NCBI RefSeq assembly: GCF_013403915.1 | Contig: NZ_JABFDI010000010.1 | Location: forward strand, 93,782-157,781 | DNA from: Winogradskyella pacifica | Lineage (GTDB): Bacteria > Bacteroidota > Bacteroidia > Flavobacteriales > Flavobacteriaceae | Reading direction: 5' to 3' | DNA: 64,000 nt | Shown: one piece after another, positions 9,701 to 18,269 of the stretch | How positions within the stretch are numbered: position 1 is the first letter of the stretch | Layout: every line of letters begins with the position of its first letter | The notes under the pieces: model-generated | Databases searched by the model: none | The model's input: only the letters and a program-made list of their open reading frames with translations | Told to the model about the DNA's origin: nothing | Translations under genes and position numbers: made by a program

Positions 9701-10164
9701 ATTATTAGTGTAGCCATGGCGTACACTTCTGTTTCTACAGCATTAAACCAAAAAGAATCGGTAAATGTAAAAGCTAAACTGCCTACTAAAGCACTTCCTA
9801 AAATAGCATAAGCTTTGCTCGTGTTTTTGTCTTCGTTGTATTTGGTAAGTTTTACAAGCAATAGAGTAATTGTCCAAAACATAAAAAGAATGGTAAATGC
9901 ACTTGCAACGCCACTCATCATATTCATTATGGCTCCAATCTGCGAAGGTTCTAAAGCAAACATGGAGAAAAAGGCACCAAACATTTGAAATAATGGTGCT
10001 CCTGGTGGATGTCCTACCTGTAATTTAGATGAGGTTAAAATATACTCCCCTGCATCCCAAAAACTAACGGTTGGTTCTATAGTAAGTCCGTAAACTACAA
10101 CTGCTATGGTAAAAACAGACCATCCTAAGATGTTATTCCACTTTTTAAAGTTAAAATCTTTCAT
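6766..10164 (-). CDS. DUF2723 family membrane protein, likely protein O-glycosyltransferase-like
   Basis: 1132 residues. The N-terminal domain has the DUF2723 pattern: first helix, then TIEPTVSFWDAGEYI (acidic Asp37 and Glu40) and the loop VGHPPGAPLF (His52). This resembles the first extracytoplasmic loop of PMT/GT-C glycosyltransferases. About a dozen membrane helices follow to roughly residue 680, then a large soluble C-terminal region whose last part (about 980-1110) looks helical and TPR-like. GT-C enzymes transfer sugars from polyprenyl-phosphate donors; related Bacteroidota proteins are suspected in general protein O-glycosylation, but that role is inference here. It is the first gene of a unit with the NodB deacetylase. 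Confidence 0.82.
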   Translation of the reverse strand: MKDFNFKKWNNILGWSVFTIAVVVYGLTIEPTVSFWDAGEYILTSSKLQVGHPPGAPLFQMFGAFFSMFALEPSQIGAIMNMMSGVASAFTILFMFWTITLLLVKLTKYNEDKNTSKAYAILGSALVGSLAFTFTDSFWFNAVETEVYAMATLIMAVLFYLGLRWEQDMNEPRGNRWLILIAFVIGLSFGVHFMGLLTIPAIGLLYYFKNYKTITVKNFIIANIASAAILLFIFKLLLPSTLKLFGYLEVFFVNSIGLPFNSGTIITGLMVIALFYFGLNYTRKNGMKHTNTLVLCLMFIFIGFSSWMMLPIRANAQVVINENNPSDARELLAYYNLEQYPETHLFYGPFFTEIYSGADKDEPFIDDKKNYERDDEAGKYVIINDWEKSKQNYNHEHASILPRMWSSEHAENYMMFTGLIDFKVDPSLQTRAYNEALNAGLTEEQSAQYALGEKQQFDQLVNEFRRSVANGEVDYDGYNQFLKRYGQQYLIIEKPTFMDNIMYMFQYQFGYMYWRYFMWNFTGRQDDIQGRYTHKNGNWISGINFIDSWHIGMSQDNLPTDVLDNKARNTYYFLPLLLGLAGFFFLMYSDLKRFWVLLVFFLLTGLAIQFYTNVRPFEPRERDYSVVGSFYVFAIWIGFGVYAIYDLLQSRFKTKLLAPVVTLACLVIVPGVLAANNWDDHDRSGKYTTNSMARKYLESCAPNAILFTIGDNDTFPLWYLQEIEGVRTDVRVVNTSLFQTDWYIDQMKRKAYESDPIPSQLTHNQYRGGTRDVIIRREITKDTLPIKDFMDFVSSEKPSTKFKFVAEKQGEDSSQYPKHLLNSNYFPTRSISIPVNKEMVLKNGVVKPKDADKIEDNLYTQIEGSYIYKNRLLMLDIIANNNWERPIYFTGGAFGSEDYIWLKDYLQLDGMCYKLVPIKTPVNKANPYDMGRVDPDLMYDMVKNWEWGGSGEEMYYDIETRRNGITYRGNLARLIESLINEDQLDKAEEIADIAMEKMPVDKFGFYSLLEPYVSAYYEVGNVEKGRALYKDVAKKYQENLVYYSSLSIEDQDRIVGEDIYVDIQRYRALIDILVIYNDKEFALQETKTFNSYLSLFDELMNRYSQDELPEIPSDLDFNETIKDTVDLTAPEN

Positions 10165-10265
10165 GAAAACGTTGCTTATTAATGCTGGCGAATTTACTAA
10201 TTATTACCTAAACGTGCTCATTTTTAAGGTAACGTTAAGTATTTTTAAAAATTTTCTTGTTTTAT

Positions 10266-10296
10266 TTTGCAAAAGTAAAACTTTGTATTAAATTTG
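10266..10296 (+). promoter_or_regulatory. Consensus promoter of tRNA-Gln
   Basis: TTTG at 10266-10269, a 19-base spacer, then TAAATTTG at 10289-10296: a full match to the Bacteroidetes TTTG-N19-TAnnTTTG promoter. The tRNA starts 20 bases downstream. On the minus strand TACTTTTG (10277-10270) inside the spacer could serve the divergent DUF2723 gene, though without a matching -33 element. Confidence 0.75.
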
Positions 10297-10315
10297 CACC
10301 CTCAAAATAAGAGAT

Positions 10316-10392
10316 TGGCCTATGGTGTAACTGGCTAACACATCTGTTTTTGGTACAGAAGAGTCTAGGTTCGAAACCTAGTAGGCCAACCA
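10316..10392 (+). tRNA. tRNA-Gln (anticodon TTG)
   Basis: Complete cloverleaf: acceptor TGGCCTA (10316-10322) pairs with TAGGCCA (10382-10388); anticodon stem TCTGT/ACAGA encloses loop TTTTGGT with anticodon TTG; the T arm carries GGTTCGAAACC. The 3' CCA (10390-10392) is encoded. It reads CAA (and CAG by wobble) codons. Confidence 0.95.
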
Positions 10393-10396
10393 AAAG

Positions 10397-10431
10397 AAAA
10401 AAATCCTAATCGTATTGATTAGGATTTTTTC
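10397..10431 (+). terminator. Terminator after tRNA-Gln
   Basis: Stem AAATCCTAATC / GATTAGGATTT with a short GTATT-type loop and a T-run, starting five bases after the tRNA CCA. Confidence 0.85.
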
Positions 10432-10487
10432 GTTTTTATAATATTCGATAAGGCTTAATGTTTTAGATCGCAGCGATTTGCTGTTGT

Positions 10488-11312
10488 TTATATCTTAAAA
10501 GTGATCACGGGTCGCTTTGCATGATTGACTAAATCTTCACTTATACTGCCATTAAAAAAATGAGCAATACCTTGTCTGCCATGTGTGCTTATTCCAATAA
10601 GATCGGCATCTAAGTCTTTAGAAACATTTAATATGCCTTGCTCAACCGTGTTGTCATTATGTATGGTAATGGTGTAATTATCAAATGATTGTCCTGCTAT
10701 AAAATCGTTGATTCTTGTGTTGGCTTCGTAAGATGTCATAAAATTACTAGAGGTAATAACCAATAATAAATGAATTTTTGATCCGAAAGCTTGCGCAAAT
10801 TTAACGGCTTGCTTGTAAGTTTCTTTATTGTCATTTTTAAAATCTGATGCAAAAACAAAGTTAGATACATTGAAACTTTTGTGTTCGTTTTTTATGACCA
10901 ATACAGGTACATCAGAAAAACGAACCACTTTTTCAGCATTAGAACCTACAAACATTTCTTTGATTCCTGTAGCTCCATGAGATCCCATAACAATTAGATC
11001 AATATCGTATTCTTTACAAGAGTTTTTAATTTCGTTAAAAGTGATGTCTGCTTTTACGGTTTCATGAACAGGAATATTTTCTAAATAGTCTTGTGCCATC
11101 AAATTTTCAAATCTTTTTCTCGCTAACTTCATAAAAAATAAAGTTTCTGGAATATCACTTTGTGCATGACCGGGATCAGTTTGTTGCATCGGAATCTCCA
11201 TCATGTGCAATAAATAGATCTCTGCATTGTGAGCTTTGGCAAGCATAGCCGCTACTTTTAAAGCGTTTTCTGCTTGCTCAGAGAAATCTGTTGGGACGAG
11301 TATTCTATTCAT
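10488..11312 (-). CDS. Tandem universal stress protein
   Basis: 274 residues made of two UspA domains (about 1-142 and 148-274). The first opens with RILVPTDFSEQA and holds the nucleotide-binding pattern VMGSHGATG followed by FVGSNAEKVV (G-x2-G-x9-GS). The second retains GISTHGRQG and FNGSISEDLV. Both domains look able to bind ATP. Usp proteins help survival under starvation or redox stress by mechanisms that differ between members. It is divergent from the rimP operon; no clear -7 box was found on its side. Confidence 0.9.
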   Translation of the reverse strand: MNRILVPTDFSEQAENALKVAAMLAKAHNAEIYLLHMMEIPMQQTDPGHAQSDIPETLFFMKLARKRFENLMAQDYLENIPVHETVKADITFNEIKNSCKEYDIDLIVMGSHGATGIKEMFVGSNAEKVVRFSDVPVLVIKNEHKSFNVSNFVFASDFKNDNKETYKQAVKFAQAFGSKIHLLLVITSSNFMTSYEANTRINDFIAGQSFDNYTITIHNDNTVEQGILNVSKDLDADLIGISTHGRQGIAHFFNGSISEDLVNHAKRPVITFKI

Positions 11313-11370
11313 ATTTGTTGGTTTATGTTAGTCTTTCTAAATTTAAGGAAATAAATCCATATTACATAGC

Positions 11371-11402
11371 TTGGGTGATTTAATATAAATTACGTATATT
11401 TG
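11371..11402 (+). promoter_or_regulatory. Promoter of the rimP-nusA-infB operon
   Basis: TATATTTG at 11395-11402 matches TAnnTTTG. TTG at 11371-11373 lies 21 bases upstream as a candidate -33 element. Transcription would start near 11408 and run through the leader hairpin before rimP. Confidence 0.6.
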
Positions 11403-11430
11403 CACCGTTATTTACTAAAAATGAATAAGC

Positions 11431-11456
11431 GAGAGGACGAAAAGTCCTCTCTTTTT
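11431..11456 (+). promoter_or_regulatory. Terminator-like hairpin in the rimP leader (putative attenuator)
   Basis: A perfect 8-bp stem, GAGAGGAC (11431-11438) with GTCCTCTC (11444-11451), a GAAAA loop, and five T residues straight after. It lies between the promoter at 11395 and the rimP ATG at 11467, so it cannot be the terminator of an upstream plus-strand gene other than a leader transcript. It has the shape of an intrinsic terminator that could set read-through into the operon. Confidence 0.6.
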
Positions 11457-11466
11457 ATATCAACAA

Positions 11467-11931
11467 ATGTTTAAGAAAATAGTAGAAGACTTATTACAAA
11501 ACGCATTAGAAGAAAGGCAAGATCTGTTCTTAATAGATTTTTCTTTGTCTGGGGATAATGCAGTCAAAATCATAATAGATGGTGATAATGGCGTGTTAGT
11601 AGAAGACTGTATGTTTATAAGTCGGGCAATTGAACACGACATAGACAGAGAAGAACACGATTTTTCTTTAGAAGTTTTATCATCTGGTGCAGCAACTCCA
11701 TTAATTTTGCCAAGGCAGTACAATAAGCACATTGGCCGAAATTTAGAAGTAAAAACTTTAGATCATCAAGATTTAGAAGGTGAACTTACAGAAGTGAACG
11801 AAGATGGGGTGGTTTTAAGCTGGAAAGCGAGAGAACCTAAGCCAGTAGGGAAAGGAAAAGTAACAGTCGCTAAAACAGCAGCTATTGCTTTTGATAATAT
11901 TAAAGAAGCGAAAGTTAAAATAAAATTTTAA
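11467..11931 (+). CDS. rimP: Ribosome maturation factor RimP
   Basis: 154 residues, normal length for RimP, needed for late maturation of the 30S subunit. The N-terminal alpha/beta domain includes LFLIDFSLSGDNAVKIIIDGD and the segment with SRAIEHDIDREEHDFSLEVLSSG. The C-terminal SH3-like barrel starts near IGRNLEVKT (about 88 on) and contains GVVLSWKAREP. First gene of the conserved rimP-nusA-infB operon; nusA follows after 13 bases. Confidence 0.93.
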   Translation: MFKKIVEDLLQNALEERQDLFLIDFSLSGDNAVKIIIDGDNGVLVEDCMFISRAIEHDIDREEHDFSLEVLSSGAATPLILPRQYNKHIGRNLEVKTLDHQDLEGELTEVNEDGVVLSWKAREPKPVGKGKVTVAKTAAIAFDNIKEAKVKIKF

Positions 11932-11944
11932 TTCATATCAATAT

Positions 11945-13177
11945 ATGGAAAATATAGCATTAATTGAGTCATTTTCAGAATTTAAAGACGACAAATTAAT
12001 AGATAGAGTTACGCTAATGGCAATTCTTGAAGATGTATTACGTAATGCATTGAAGAAGAAATATGGTGATGACGATAACTTTGATATCATTATAAACCCA
12101 GATAAAGGTGATTTAGAAATTTGGAGAAACCGTATTGTCGTTGCAGATGGTGAGGTAGAAGAACCAAATCAAGAAATCGAATTATCAGAAGCTCAGAAAA
12201 TAGAGCCTGATTTCGAAGTTGGTGAAGATGTTGCAGAAGAAGTAAAATTAATTGACCTTGGAAGACGTTCGATTTTAGCTTTAAGACAAAATTTAATTTC
12301 TAAGATTCACGAACACGATAATACAAACATCTATAAGCACTTTAAAGAGCTAGAAGGTGAGATTTATACAGCAGAAGTACATCACATCCGTCACAGAGCA
12401 ATTATTTTGTTAGATGACGACGGTAATGAAATTATACTTCCAAAGGACAAACAAATTCCTTCAGATTTCTTCAGAAAAGGAGAAAATGTAAGAGGGATTA
12501 TTGAAAGCGTTGAATTAAAGGGTAGTAAACCGGCAATTGTAATGTCTAGAACATCTCCAGTATTTCTTGAGAAATTATTTGAACAAGAAATACCAGAAGT
12601 TTTTGATGGTTTAATTACAGTTAAAAAGGTGGTGCGTATTCCTGGAGAAAAAGCGAAAGTTGCAGTAGATTCTTATGATGATAGAATTGACCCAGTTGGT
12701 GCTTGTGTTGGTATGAAAGGTTCAAGAATTCACGGTATTGTACGTGAGTTAGGGAATGAAAACATTGACGTTATTAACTATACTAACAATATTCAACTTT
12801 TTGTAACAAGAGCATTAAGCCCAGCAAGAGTAACATCTTTAAAATTAGATGAAGAAAACATGCGTGCAGAAGTGTTATTGAAACCAGAAGAAGTGTCAAA
12901 AGCTATTGGTAGAGGTGGTCACAACATTCGTTTGGCTGGTCAACTAACAGGTTACGAAATTGACGTATTTAGAGAAGGTGCAGAAGAAGATGTGGAATTA
13001 AAAGAATTCTCCGACGAAATTGAAGGTTGGGTAATTTCAGAATTTAGCAAAGCTGGCTTAGATACTGCAAAAAGTATTTTAGAACAGGATATTGTTGATT
13101 TAGTGAAGCGTACAGATTTAGAAGAAGAAACAATCTTAGATGTCATTAGAATTCTAAGAGAGGAATTTGAAGAATAA
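11945..13177 (+). CDS. nusA: Transcription termination/antitermination factor NusA
   Basis: 410 residues. Order: N-terminal RNA-polymerase-binding domain (1-about 125), S1 domain (about 130-200, GEIYTAEVHHI onward), KH1 (about 235-300, including GACVGMKGSRI) and KH2 (about 305-375, including KAIGRGGHNIRLA). An acidic tail follows; the C-terminal AR repeats of Escherichia coli NusA are absent, as in most bacteria outside Proteobacteria. NusA binds elongating RNA polymerase and modulates pausing, termination and antitermination, and in E. coli also feeds back on its own operon. It sits 13 bases after rimP. Confidence 0.95.
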   Translation: MENIALIESFSEFKDDKLIDRVTLMAILEDVLRNALKKKYGDDDNFDIIINPDKGDLEIWRNRIVVADGEVEEPNQEIELSEAQKIEPDFEVGEDVAEEVKLIDLGRRSILALRQNLISKIHEHDNTNIYKHFKELEGEIYTAEVHHIRHRAIILLDDDGNEIILPKDKQIPSDFFRKGENVRGIIESVELKGSKPAIVMSRTSPVFLEKLFEQEIPEVFDGLITVKKVVRIPGEKAKVAVDSYDDRIDPVGACVGMKGSRIHGIVRELGNENIDVINYTNNIQLFVTRALSPARVTSLKLDEENMRAEVLLKPEEVSKAIGRGGHNIRLAGQLTGYEIDVFREGAEEDVELKEFSDEIEGWVISEFSKAGLDTAKSILEQDIVDLVKRTDLEEETILDVIRILREEFEE

Positions 13178-13262
13178 TATCCATTTACTTTGGAATGAAT
13201 TTTGTAATTCATTTTGAAGTTGAATTGGTATAACATATATTTAAGTATTTTACAGGCAATTT

Positions 13263-16079
13263 ATGGCTCAAACAACAAGATTAAATAAAGTATTAAGGGA
13301 ATTGAATATCTCAATAGATCGTGCTGTGGATTTTTTAGAATCCAAAGGTGTGGAAATTGAGAAAAGCCCTAATACTAAAATTTCGGCAGAGGTTTACAAA
13401 ACGCTTTCAGATGGATTTCAGACAGATGCATCTAAGCGTGAAAAAGCTCAAGAGGTAAGTGAAGCAAAACTCAAAGAAAAAGAGGAGCTTCGCGAACAAA
13501 GAGAACGCGAAATTGAAGAGAAGCAAAAGCAAAAAGCAGAACGAGAATCTGTAGTTAAGGCTAAAGCTGAGTTAAGTGGCCCAAAACAAGTCGGTAAAAT
13601 TGACTTAGATACAAAGCCTAAAACCGAAAAGAAGGTAGAACCTAAAGCTCCAGAAGTTAAGGAAGAACCTAAAGCAGAAAAACCTGAGGTAAAGTCTGAA
13701 ACACCTAAGGAAGAACCAAAAGTTGCTGAGAAACCGAAAGAAGCTGAGAAACCGAAGGCGACTGAAAAAGTTGAAAAGGTAGAGAAAGTTGAAAAGGTTA
13801 AAAAAGTTGCGGAGGTTAGCAAAATTGAAAAAGAGGTTGAAGCTAATAAACCAAAACCTAAAGTAGATTCTAAAAAAGAGGAAGCTCAAACGACTCCAAG
13901 TGCTCCTGTAGAAGAGACACTAAAAACACAATATAAAAAACTTACTGGTCCAGTTACTACAGGTAAAAAGATTGATTTATCTCAATTTAATAAGCCTAAG
14001 AAGAAAAAAGTAGAAACGGCTAAACCTGGTGATGCTAACAAGCGTAAGAGACGTAGAATTAGCAAAACGGGTACTGATACACCTGGTAAACCAAACTTTG
14101 ATAATAAAAGAGGTGCACCAAGAGGTCGCGGTGGTAATAATGCTGCAAGACCAAAAGTGGTTAAGGAAGAGCCAACTGAAGAAGATGTTCAAAAACAAAT
14201 CCGTGAAACTTTAGAAAAGCTTCAAGGAAAATCTAATAAAGGTAAAGGAGCCAAATATCGTAGAGATAAGAGAGATCAACACCGTCAACAATCTGAAATC
14301 GACCAAGAGATTGCAGCAGCAGAAAGTAAAACTATTAAGGTTACTGAGTTTGTTACTGTAAGCGAAATGGCTACGATGATGGAAGTTGGAGTAACACAAG
14401 TTATTTCAGCATGTATGTCTTTAGGTATGATGGTAACCATGAACCAAAGATTAGATGCAGAAACATTAACTATTGTTGCAGAAGAGTTTGGTTTTGATGT
14501 AGAATTTATCAAAGCAGATATTGAAGAATCCATTGTAGTTGTTGAAGACGATCCTAAGGATTTAGTTGAAAGAGCACCAATTGTTACCGTAATGGGTCAC
14601 GTTGATCATGGTAAAACTTCATTATTAGATTACATACGTAAAGAGAATGTAATTGCTGGTGAATCTGGTGGTATTACACAGCACATTGGTGCTTATGGGG
14701 TACAGTTAGAAAACGGTCAAAAAATAGCATTTTTAGATACACCAGGTCACGAAGCCTTTACAGCGATGCGTGCGCGTGGTGCTCAAGTTACAGATATTGC
14801 TATTATTGTTGTTGCTGCGGATGATGCTATAATGCCTCAAACAAAAGAAGCGATTTCTCATGCACAAGCTGCGGGAGTTCCAATCGTATTTGCGATTAAC
14901 AAAATTGATAAACCAGATGCAAATCCTGAAAAAGTAAAAGAAGGTTTAGCACAAATGAATCTTTTAGTAGAAGATTGGGGTGGTAAAATTCAATCTCATG
15001 ACATCTCTGCTAAAGTAGGAACTGGTGTAAAAGAATTATTAGAAAAAGTATTATTAGAGGCAGAACTTTTAGAGTTGAAAGCGAACCCTAATAAAGCAGC
15101 AAGCGGAACAGTTGTAGAAGCATATTTAGATAAAGGTAGAGGTTATGTATCAACAATTTTAGTACAAGCAGGTACATTAAAAGTTGGTGACTACGTTTTA
15201 GCTGGTAAGAATAGTGGTAAAGTAAAAGCCATGCAAGATGAGCGAGGACATGATGTTAAAGAAGCTGGTCCTGCAACCCCTGTATCTATTTTAGGTTTAG
15301 ATGGCGCGCCACAAGCAGGTGACAAGTTTAATGTCTTCTCTGATGAACGTGAAGCGAAACAAATTGCTACTAAACGTGCACAGTTACAACGTGAGCAATC
15401 CGTTAGAACGCAACGTCATATTACACTTGATGAAATTGGAAGACGTATCGCTCTTGGTGATTTCCAAGAATTGAATATTATCCTTAAAGGTGATGTTGAT
15501 GGTTCTGTGGAAGCATTAACAGATTCATTCCAGAAATTATCTACTGAAGAAATTCAAGTCAATATTATACATAAAGGTGTTGGTGCCATTACAGAAAGTG
15601 ATGTGTTATTAGCAACAGCGTCTGACGCTATTATCGTCGGATTTAATGTAAGACCTGTTGGAAATGCAAGAATGATTGCTGATAAGGAAGAAATTGATAT
15701 CAGAACATACTCAATTATCTATGCAGCCATTAATGATCTTAAAGATGCTATGGAAGGTATGTTATCTCCTGAAGTTAAAGAAGAGGTGACAGGTACTGCT
15801 GAAATTAGAGAAATATTTAAAGTATCTAAAATTGGAAACATTGCAGGTTGTATGGTTATGAATGGTAAAATCTATAGAAACTCTGGAATCAGAATTATTA
15901 GAGATGGTGTTGTTGTCCATACAGGTACATTAGAGGCTTTAAGACGTTTTAAAGATGATGTTAGAGAAGTATCTAAAGGTTACGACTGTGGTATGCAAAT
16001 TAAAGGTTATAACGACATCTCAGAAGGTGATGTTATTGAAGCATTCCAAGAAGTAGAAGTTAAGAAAAAGTTGAAATAA
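13263..16079 (+). CDS. infB: Translation initiation factor IF-2
   Basis: 938 residues. A short N-terminal domain ([23 protein letters not shown]) is followed by a long, highly charged Lys/Glu/Pro low-complexity region (about 55-340) with EPKxPEVK/AEKPK-like repeats, including a [10 protein letters not shown] run near 180. The second IF2_N domain lies at about 360-420. The GTPase domain has G1 GHVDHGKT (445-452), [12 protein letters not shown] and SAK, then domain II and the fMet-tRNA-binding C-terminal domains. It places initiator tRNA on the 30S subunit and drives subunit joining. The repeat region accounts for several long but spurious antisense frames. The operon ends at the hairpin just downstream. 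Confidence 0.96.
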   Translation: MAQTTRLNKVLRELNISIDRAVDFLESKGVEIEKSPNTKISAEVYKTLSDGFQTDASKREKAQEVSEAKLKEKEELREQREREIEEKQKQKAERESVVKAKAELSGPKQVGKIDLDTKPKTEKKVEPKAPEVKEEPKAEKPEVKSETPKEEPKVAEKPKEAEKPKATEKVEKVEKVEKVKKVAEVSKIEKEVEANKPKPKVDSKKEEAQTTPSAPVEETLKTQYKKLTGPVTTGKKIDLSQFNKPKKKKVETAKPGDANKRKRRRISKTGTDTPGKPNFDNKRGAPRGRGGNNAARPKVVKEEPTEEDVQKQIRETLEKLQGKSNKGKGAKYRRDKRDQHRQQSEIDQEIAAAESKTIKVTEFVTVSEMATMMEVGVTQVISACMSLGMMVTMNQRLDAETLTIVAEEFGFDVEFIKADIEESIVVVEDDPKDLVERAPIVTVMGHVDHGKTSLLDYIRKENVIAGESGGITQHIGAYGVQLENGQKIAFLDTPGHEAFTAMRARGAQVTDIAIIVVAADDAIMPQTKEAISHAQAAGVPIVFAINKIDKPDANPEKVKEGLAQMNLLVEDWGGKIQSHDISAKVGTGVKELLEKVLLEAELLELKANPNKAASGTVVEAYLDKGRGYVSTILVQAGTLKVGDYVLAGKNSGKVKAMQDERGHDVKEAGPATPVSILGLDGAPQAGDKFNVFSDEREAKQIATKRAQLQREQSVRTQRHITLDEIGRRIALGDFQELNIILKGDVDGSVEALTDSFQKLSTEEIQVNIIHKGVGAITESDVLLATASDAIIVGFNVRPVGNARMIADKEEIDIRTYSIIYAAINDLKDAMEGMLSPEVKEEVTGTAEIREIFKVSKIGNIAGCMVMNGKIYRNSGIRIIRDGVVVHTGTLEALRRFKDDVREVSKGYDCGMQIKGYNDISEGDVIEAFQEVEVKKKLK

Positions 16080-16101
16080 CAACTTCATAAGTTATAAAAA
16101 C

Positions 16102-16133
16102 AAAAAAACCGACAAGTGATTGTCGGTTTTTTT
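16102..16133. terminator. Terminator of the rimP-nusA-infB operon (bidirectional)
   Basis: Stem CCGACAA (16109-16115) / TTGTCGG (16120-16126) around GTGA, with A- and T-runs on either side. It can also end the convergent SPOR-domain gene. Confidence 0.88.
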
Positions 16134-16154
16134 ATGCAGTTAAATGAAATCTTA

Positions 16155-16532
16155 TTAGTCCGTTTTAGGCTGAAAAATAATAGCGTTCATATATTCCTTT
16201 TTAATTTTTGCCCATGCACGATCGGCTTCTAAACGATTAACAAAGTTACCTACCCAAACTTTATAATTTGGAGTGTTCCAAACAATTTCCGCTGGCCATT
16301 CATCAAATAAGTTTAGGAAGTTTTGTTTTTCGCGTTGCGCCATATCAATATCGACATTTTGATATACTTGGATTCTAAATACCTTAGTAGTTTTAATATC
16401 CTTCTTGTATTCTAGTAATTTATCAATATCACTATCTTGGCTTACATTGACTACACCTTCTTGTGCAGGCAACGCAAAGGTTAGGCTTAAACCTAAAATT
16501 ATAAGCGCAAAAGTTTTATTTTTTAATTTCAT
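16155..16532 (-). CDS. Secreted SPOR-domain protein
   Basis: 125 residues. A signal peptide (MKLKNKTFALIILGLSLTFA, cleavage near LPAQ) is followed by a short linker and a SPOR domain from about residue 48: FRIQVYQNVDIDMAQREKQ, then NYKVWVGNFVNRLEADRAW. SPOR domains bind peptidoglycan strands lacking stem peptides, typically at division sites. This minimal form carries no other domain. A -7 box 18 bases upstream on the minus strand supports the start. The role in envelope maintenance is inferred from the domain only. Confidence 0.8.
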   Translation of the reverse strand: MKLKNKTFALIILGLSLTFALPAQEGVVNVSQDSDIDKLLEYKKDIKTTKVFRIQVYQNVDIDMAQREKQNFLNLFDEWPAEIVWNTPNYKVWVGNFVNRLEADRAWAKIKKEYMNAIIFQPKTD

Positions 16533-16549
16533 AAGTTAAATTTATTAGG

Positions 16550-16557
16550 CAAAGGTA
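16550..16557 (-). promoter_or_regulatory. -7 box of the SPOR-domain gene
   Basis: Minus-strand TACCTTTG (plus-strand CAAAGGTA) fits TAnnTTTG and lies 18 bases upstream of the ATG at 16532. Confidence 0.5.
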
Positions 16558-16717
16558 AAATTTTCAATGTAACCTTTGCTATTTTTTTTATTGTCATTTC
16601 AATGGTAATCAATTGCGATTCAAGCTGTCGATATTTAAGGAACGAATATTCACACATAAAATTTTAAAATAGTTTATTTAGAATTAGTATAAATTATCTA
16701 TTAACACTTCTCTAAGA

Positions 16718-16748
16718 TTTTCAAAATCGACTTTAAATGTTACTTTTG
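16718..16748 (+). promoter_or_regulatory. Promoter of the act-cox operon
   Basis: TACTTTTG at 16741-16748 matches TAnnTTTG, with TTTT 19 bases upstream (16718-16721) as a near-match -33 element. The predicted start near 16755 lies before both candidate actA start codons. Confidence 0.55.
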
Positions 16749-16830
16749 CCTGAGTTTTTTACAAACATCTTTTTTCACTTTTTTAATGAAAAAACCGTAC
16801 CAAAGTTTAGAAGATAATCCAACTTATAAT

Positions 16831-18120
16831 ATGAAACAGGTGATTTACTGTAGTTTAACCTCGAAGATTTTTAGTCTTTGTCTTGTTCTATTGCTTTCTT
16901 TTTCAACCTCCCTTATAGCTCAAGAAGGTGATCCGGTGAACGGAAAATCGCTCTTTAATTCTAATTGTGCAGCATGTCATAAATTAGATAAGCCTATGAC
17001 AGGTCCCGCTTTACGTAATGTTGAGGCTAGATTGGCTGATGAGCAAGGTTTAGATAGAGCATGGCTTAACGCATGGATTAGAAATAGTTCATCATTAATT
17101 AAAAGTGGTGATGCATACGCTGTAAAGATTTACAACGAATACAACCAAACAGCAATGACTGCTTTTCCTCAGTTAAGCGATCAGGATATTTCTGATATGT
17201 TAGCTTATACTGCTGCGCCGGCCCCTGAGCCTGTTGTTGTATCTGCGACGGAAGGTGGTCCTGTGCAAGAGGGTGGTGTGTCAAATGATTTAATTCTTGG
17301 AGCATTGGCATTGTTATTTGCATTATTAGCAATGGCATTGGTTTTAGTGAATCGTACATTAAATCGTTTTGCAGAAGCTAAAGATATTAAAGTTGTTACT
17401 GAGCAAGAAAAAAGAACACCGTTATGGAAAGCTTTTGTTCAAAATCAATTTTTAGTATTGGTTACGGCTATTATCTTTTTACTAGCTAGTGGTTATTTTG
17501 TGTATGGTTACTTTATGCAGGTAGGTGTAGATCAAGGTTACGAGCCTGTTCAACCTATTCATTATTCACATAGAATTCATGCTGGTGATAATGGTATCGA
17601 CTGTAAGTACTGTCACTCGTCTGCTAGAGTGAGTAAAACTTCTGGTATTCCTTCATTGAATGTTTGTATGAATTGTCATAAGTCAATCTCAGAAGTAGCG
17701 CCAGAAACGTTAGCTGAGGGTATGGATGAGTACAGTGTTGATTATAATGGTGAAATCCAAAAGTTATATGATGCTGTCGGATGGGATGGTACTGGTTATA
17801 CTGGTGAGTCTAAACCAGTGAAATGGATACGAATCCATAACTTACCTGATTTTGCGTATTTTAATCACTCACAACACGTTGAAGTTGGAGGTATAGAATG
17901 TCAGACATGTCATGGTCCTGTTGAAGAAATGGAAATCATGTATCAGCATTCTCCATTAACTATGGGATGGTGTATTAACTGTCACAGAGAAACTAACGTA
18001 AAAGTTAAGGATAACGACTATTATACTAAGATTCACGAAGAACTATCTAAAAAATATGGTGTTGATCAGTTAACTGTAGCACAAATGGGTGGTTTAGAAT
18101 GTGGTAAATGTCATTACTAA
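16831..18120 (+). CDS. actA: Alternative complex III subunit ActA, multihaem cytochrome c with extra N-terminal monohaem domain
   Basis: Six CxxCH haem c sites are visible: CAACH in an N-terminal monohaem domain (which ends with Met-containing segments typical of class I cytochrome c), then CKYCH, CMNCH, CQTCH, CINCH and CGKCH in the C-terminal pentahaem ActA domain. Two membrane helices lie between them (LILGALALLFALLAMALVLV and FLVLVTAIIFLLASGYFVYG). ActA passes electrons from the iron-sulfur subunit towards cytochrome c or the oxidase. The frame is open from an ATG at 16786, but the ATG at 16831 directly precedes a signal peptide (MKQVIYC... to SLIAQ), so I chose it. First gene of the act-cox operon. 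Confidence 0.9.
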   Translation: MKQVIYCSLTSKIFSLCLVLLLSFSTSLIAQEGDPVNGKSLFNSNCAACHKLDKPMTGPALRNVEARLADEQGLDRAWLNAWIRNSSSLIKSGDAYAVKIYNEYNQTAMTAFPQLSDQDISDMLAYTAAPAPEPVVVSATEGGPVQEGGVSNDLILGALALLFALLAMALVLVNRTLNRFAEAKDIKVVTEQEKRTPLWKAFVQNQFLVLVTAIIFLLASGYFVYGYFMQVGVDQGYEPVQPIHYSHRIHAGDNGIDCKYCHSSARVSKTSGIPSLNVCMNCHKSISEVAPETLAEGMDEYSVDYNGEIQKLYDAVGWDGTGYTGESKPVKWIRIHNLPDFAYFNHSQHVEVGGIECQTCHGPVEEMEIMYQHSPLTMGWCINCHRETNVKVKDNDYYTKIHEELSKKYGVDQLTVAQMGGLECGKCHY

Positions 18121-18269
18121 AACTCGTTTTTTGTAATTCTTAAGAGATTAGGGATTGTATTAAAGAGAAAAAAATAAAATTTAAAGAGTTAAATATTTAG
18201 ATGGAATTGATTGAAGTTTTTAAAAGCTTAAATCTTAAATTCGCAAATCGAAAATTATAAATAAACACT

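Noticed and set aside
13448..13889. Long antisense frames inside infB (Ser/Phe-rich)
   Set aside because: They mirror the Lys/Glu/Pro repeat region of IF-2; composition is low-complexity and there is no signal, start context or promoter.
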